Positions 6,259-8,071 of a stretch of 8,071 nucleotides of DNA are shown here, in pieces; within the stretch, counting starts at the first letter, position 1; each line of letters begins with the position of its first letter. The DNA is taken from positions 1 to 8,071 of the forward strand of contig JBBDIO010000039.1 in assembly GCA_040880365.1 (NCBI GenBank), read 5' to 3'. The translations under genes were made by a program, and so were the position numbers. Under the pieces are notes generated by a model. That model saw only the letters and a program-made list of their open reading frames with translations, searched no databases and was not told the DNA's origin. The stretch comes from JBBDIO01 sp040880365 (lineage in GTDB: Bacteria; Chloroflexota; Anaerolineae; Caldilineales; Caldilineaceae).

Positions 6259-6410
6259 TGCCTGCTCGTGAAAACGGATGGACCGACACTGCTTGCACAG
6301 TCAAGTTCACCCTGGGGTGCGCGGATGGGAAACAGAAACGGCGTAAGTGGAAATCGGGTAATCTGCAATGCGCGTGCCTCACTGTTTACTCGTTTCCGAT
6401 TACTGCTCAA

Positions 6411-6439
6411 ATTGTACTCGGTTTCGCCGGTTTATACAA
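6411..6439 (-). promoter_or_regulatory. Candidate sigma-70 promoter for the dhaK operon
   Basis: On the minus strand TTGTAT (6439-6434) is separated by exactly 17 bases from TACAAT (6416-6411). The -10 matches the consensus at 5 of 6 positions; the -35 keeps only TTG. Transcription would start near 6404, leaving a leader of about 145 bases before dhaK. An inverted-repeat arm (6420-6430) lies in the spacer, which would suit a repressor site. Not testable from sequence alone. Confidence 0.4.
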
Positions 6440-6478
6440 CGCCCGGCCTTGTATGTAGGCCTGTGTGCCCGGCGAACC
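6420..6478. repeat. Nested inverted repeat between rdgB and dhaK
   Basis: TTCGCCGG (6423-6430) is the exact reverse complement of CCGGCGAA (6469-6476); with one bulged base the arms extend to GGTTTCGCCGG (6420-6430) and CCGGCGAACC (6469-6478). Inside lies a second stem, GGCCT (6445-6449) and AGGCC (6457-6461), with a 7-base loop. The structure begins 13 bases after the rdgB stop and covers the -35 and spacer of the candidate dhaK promoter. It has no U-tract, so it is not a classical terminator. It could be an operator, a weak rdgB transcript end, or both. Confidence 0.45.
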
Positions 6479-6491
6479 CGTGTATGCCCGT

Positions 6492-7088
6492 TCAGGCAAG
6501 GCACGCCAGCAGGCGCGCTTTGGCCGCGGTGGCGGCCTGGGCGCGGTGGCTGATTTTGTTCTTGAGCGCGGGCGCAGCCTGGGCGAGGGTGATGCCCTGG
6601 GCGGGCAAATAGAAGATGGGATCATAGCCAAAGCCGTGGCTACCCTGGGGAGTGTCGGTGATTTCGCCATCCAGCACGCCCTGGGCGGTCTGGATGGCGT
6701 GAGGCGGCAAGGCCAGCGCCACCACACAGCGAAAGCGTGCGGTGCGCGGGCGATCTGGCACGGCCTGCAACTGTTCCAGCAAATAGCGATAGCGCGCGGC
6801 ATCATCCAGCCCCGGGCCGCCAAAGCGCGCCGAGTAGACGCCGGGCCTGCCATCCAGCGCATCGACTTCCAGCCCGCTGTCATCGGCCCATGTCCAAAGC
6901 CCGCTGCGCGCGGCATAGCCTTCGGCCTTCAGTACAGCATTGGCGGTGAAGGTGTCGCCGGTTTCTTCCAGGTCTTCGGTGATGCCCGCCTCGTCCAGCG
7001 AAAGCAGGGTCAGGGGCAGATCGGCGAGCAGCGCGCGATATTCGCGCACTTTGCCGGGGTTGTGGGTGGCGATGAGCAATTGTTGCAT
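6492..7088 (-). CDS. rdgB: RdgB/HAM1-type non-canonical purine NTP pyrophosphatase (XTP/dITP diphosphatase)
   Basis: 198 residues, the normal family size. It hydrolyses dITP, XTP and ITP to the monophosphate and pyrophosphate, keeping deaminated purines out of DNA and RNA. Motifs: LLIATHNPGKVREY (4-17, with Asn10 and Lys13 of the T/S-x-N-x-x-K signature), ETGDTFTANAVLKA (42-55), ADDSGLEVDALDGRPGVYSA (68-87, catalytic Asp70), HGFGYDPIF (151-159) and KNKISHRAQA (176-185, substrate specificity). The frame is open further upstream, but the ATG at 7088 is preceded by AGGA with a 6-base spacer and fits the family N-terminus exactly. It is upstream of dhaK on the same strand but 233 bases away and unrelated in function, so probably a separate unit. 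It is divergent from prs across 185 bases. Both deal with purine nucleotide metabolism. Confidence 0.96.
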   Translation of the reverse strand: MQQLLIATHNPGKVREYRALLADLPLTLLSLDEAGITEDLEETGDTFTANAVLKAEGYAARSGLWTWADDSGLEVDALDGRPGVYSARFGGPGLDDAARYRYLLEQLQAVPDRPRTARFRCVVALALPPHAIQTAQGVLDGEITDTPQGSHGFGYDPIFYLPAQGITLAQAAPALKNKISHRAQAATAAKARLLACLA

Positions 7089-7273
7089 GGCGTTTCCTGT
7101 TTTCCGTAACCGCTTAACACAGTCTACTTGTATGGCTGATGCAAACGGGCGCGCCCTCTGGGGCGGCTGCCGCGAGAATGGCGGCGATCCGCGCCGAAAT
7201 TCTCTGTAGATCGGGGAGTATGCTAACATACGCCTACAGTCTTGTTAAGATGGAGATCGGATAAATCTGTATC
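7089..7273. promoter_or_regulatory. Divergent promoter region rdgB/prs with inverted repeats
   Basis: 185 bases between two divergent starts, so it must serve both genes. A nested inverted repeat lies on the prs side: CTGTAG (7204-7209) with CTACAG (7234-7239), enclosing GTATG (7218-7222) and CATAC (7227-7231) around a CTAA loop. TGTTAAG stands exactly 24 bases before each start codon, once per strand (7113-7119 minus, 7243-7249 plus). No clear -35/-10 pair is visible on either strand; the prs Shine-Dalgarno is weak (GGAG at 7252-7255, 18 bases from the ATG). Confidence 0.4.
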
Positions 7274-8071
7274 ATGCCAAACTCATACCATCCGTTGCGC
7301 ATATTCACCGGCTCGGCGCACCCCGCTTTGGCGCGCGAAGTGGCCGATTTGCTGGGTGTGGGATTGGGACAGGCCACCACGCGCCCGCTGCCCGATTCCG
7401 AAATCCACGTCATGCTGGATGAGGTGGTGCGCGATCAGGATATTTTTATCATCCAGCCCTGTTCCGAACCCGTGAACGATAACCTGGTCGAGCTGTTGCT
7501 CTATCTGGATGCCTTTCGCCGGGCCAGCGCGCACAGCATTTCGGTGGTGATCCCCTATTTCCCCTATGCGCGCCAGGAACGGATGGCCCAGGGGCGCGAG
7601 GCGATCAGCGCACGCGTGGTGGCGAATATGCTGGAATGTATGGGCGCGCGGCGGGTGATCTATGTGGATATCCACAGCCGGGCGATTCAGGGTTTCTTTA
7701 ACATTCCGGTGGATCCTCTGAGCGCGGTGCCCCTGTTGGTCGATTATTTTCGCAAGCCCGAATTTGCCAATGCTGCGATTGTCAGCCCCGATGTGGGCCG
7801 CGCCAGCATGGCGGGGAAATATGCCGAATTGCTCAATTTGCCTCTGGTGGTGATGCACAAACGGCGCACCAGCTTTTCTGCCACCGAAACCACGCATGTG
7901 GTCGGTGATATCGAAGGCCGTCGCCCCATCATCATTGATGATATTATGGCGGGCGGCAGTGTTTTGAAACAGATCGACGCGCTCTATGCCAATGGCGCGG
8001 TGGGCAAAGCCTGGTTTTCGATTACGCACCCCGTGTTGTTGCCCACGGCGCTGGAACGGCTCACCGAAGAT
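7274..8071 (+). CDS. prs: Ribose-phosphate pyrophosphokinase (PRPP synthetase), divergent, 3' end cut by window
   Basis: 266 codons are present, open at the right edge; the family is about 310-320 residues, so some 50 are missing. It transfers pyrophosphate from ATP to ribose-5-phosphate, making PRPP for nucleotide, His and Trp synthesis. Visible motifs: LPDSEIHVMLDE (39-50), PVNDNLVELLLYLDAFRRASA (66-86), PYFPYARQERM (94-104, ATP-contacting), YVDIHSRAIQGFFNIPVDPL (130-149, metal-binding His134), SPDVGR (171-176), HKRR (195-198, catalytic Lys196) and VGDIEG (210-215). The PRPP loop reads IIIDDIMAGGSVL (219-231): the normal DDxx(D/S)TxGT is one residue shorter and lacks the fifth-position acidic or Ser-Thr pair. 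The start is the ATG at 7274, as the family N-terminal (R/K)IFTGSAHP strand begins at residue 9. A PRPP synthetase paralogue or pseudo-subunit is the alternative. Confidence 0.92.
   Translation, partial: MPNSYHPLRIFTGSAHPALAREVADLLGVGLGQATTRPLPDSEIHVMLDEVVRDQDIFIIQPCSEPVNDNLVELLLYLDAFRRASAHSISVVIPYFPYARQERMAQGREAISARVVANMLECMGARRVIYVDIHSRAIQGFFNIPVDPLSAVPLLVDYFRKPEFANAAIVSPDVGRASMAGKYAELLNLPLVVMHKRRTSFSATETTHVVGDIEGRRPIIIDDIMAGGSVLKQIDALYANGAVGKAWFSITHPVLLPTALERLTED

Larger units (their letters stand above)
6259..6491. other. Intergenic region rdgB-dhaK
   Basis: 233 bases without a supported gene. The half next to rdgB (6411-6491) holds the nested inverted repeat, a short imperfect repeat (GTGTGCCCG at 6463-6471, GTGTATGCCCG at 6480-6490) and the candidate promoter. 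The half next to dhaK (6259-6404) would be an untranslated leader; it contains a 6-bp inverted pair AATCGG (6352-6357) and CCGATT (6396-6401), both followed or preceded by GTAAT/ATTAC-like bases. I recognise no riboswitch. Confidence 0.5.

Noticed and set aside
6441..6491. Rho-independent terminator after rdgB
   Set aside because: A GC-rich stem is present, but no run of T follows it in the rdgB transcript; listed as an inverted repeat instead.
5464..6612. 382-codon open frame on the plus strand
   Set aside because: Antisense to dhaK and crossing the intergenic gap into the 3' end of rdgB; no recognisable motif and no good ribosome site.
7089..7229. Upstream in-frame extension of rdgB
   Set aside because: The extra 47 residues do not belong to the family. 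The ATG at 7088 has a good Shine-Dalgarno and begins exactly at the conserved LLIATHNPGK strand.
7283..8029. 248-codon open frame on the minus strand
   Set aside because: Antisense to prs; the translation is His/Arg-rich without a domain, while the prs frame matches its family throughout.
1..8071. CRISPR array, tRNA, rRNA, insertion sequence or phage gene
   Set aside because: No regularly spaced direct repeats of CRISPR size, no tRNA-like cloverleaf or rRNA segment, and no transposase, integrase or phage protein frames were seen.

Overview
The window holds a compact glycerol/dihydroxyacetone (Dha) operon on the minus strand, followed upstream by an rdgB-type house-cleaning gene (minus) and a divergent, truncated ribose-phosphate pyrophosphokinase gene (plus). 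The DNA is GC-rich, with GC-heavy third positions, imperfect Shine-Dalgarno sites and at least one likely TTG start. The host is a bacterium. Chloroflexota (Caldilinea/Anaerolineae-like) is my weak guess from gene texture only; nothing in the window proves it.

Reading in the direction of transcription (right to left): rdgB (7088-6492), a 233-base gap with a candidate promoter and a nested inverted repeat, dhaK (6258-5272), dhaL (5251-4400), glpK (4324-2804), dhaM EIIA domain (2713-2288), an HPr gene (2161-1856), an Enzyme I gene (1795-50), and the first 14 codons of an FAD/NAD-binding oxidoreductase (41-1), probably glycerol-3-phosphate dehydrogenase. To the right, prs (7274-8071, open at the window edge) runs the other way.

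The operon encodes a whole phosphorelay for one non-sugar substrate: PEP to Enzyme I, to HPr, to DhaM, to the ADP bound in DhaL, to Dha held by DhaK, giving dihydroxyacetone phosphate (DHAP). No EIIB/EIIC sugar permease is present, so this may be a dedicated PTS. The order dhaM-HPr-EI repeats the domain order of the fused E. coli DhaM, but here each domain is a separate gene and EI is full length. GlpK plus the probable G3P dehydrogenase form a second, ATP-driven route from glycerol to DHAP, so both branches meet at the same metabolite. No glycerol facilitator, glycerol dehydrogenase or dedicated regulator (DhaR/DhaS/GlpR) lies in the window.

The points most worth a second look are: a Gly in DhaK where the family has a catalytic Asp; short decayed tandem duplications that start at or directly after the stop codons of several operon genes; repeat-like in-frame insertions in EI and DhaL; a 9-bp perfect hairpin that buries the glpK start codon; a shortened PRPP loop in Prs; and mirrored elements between rdgB and prs.
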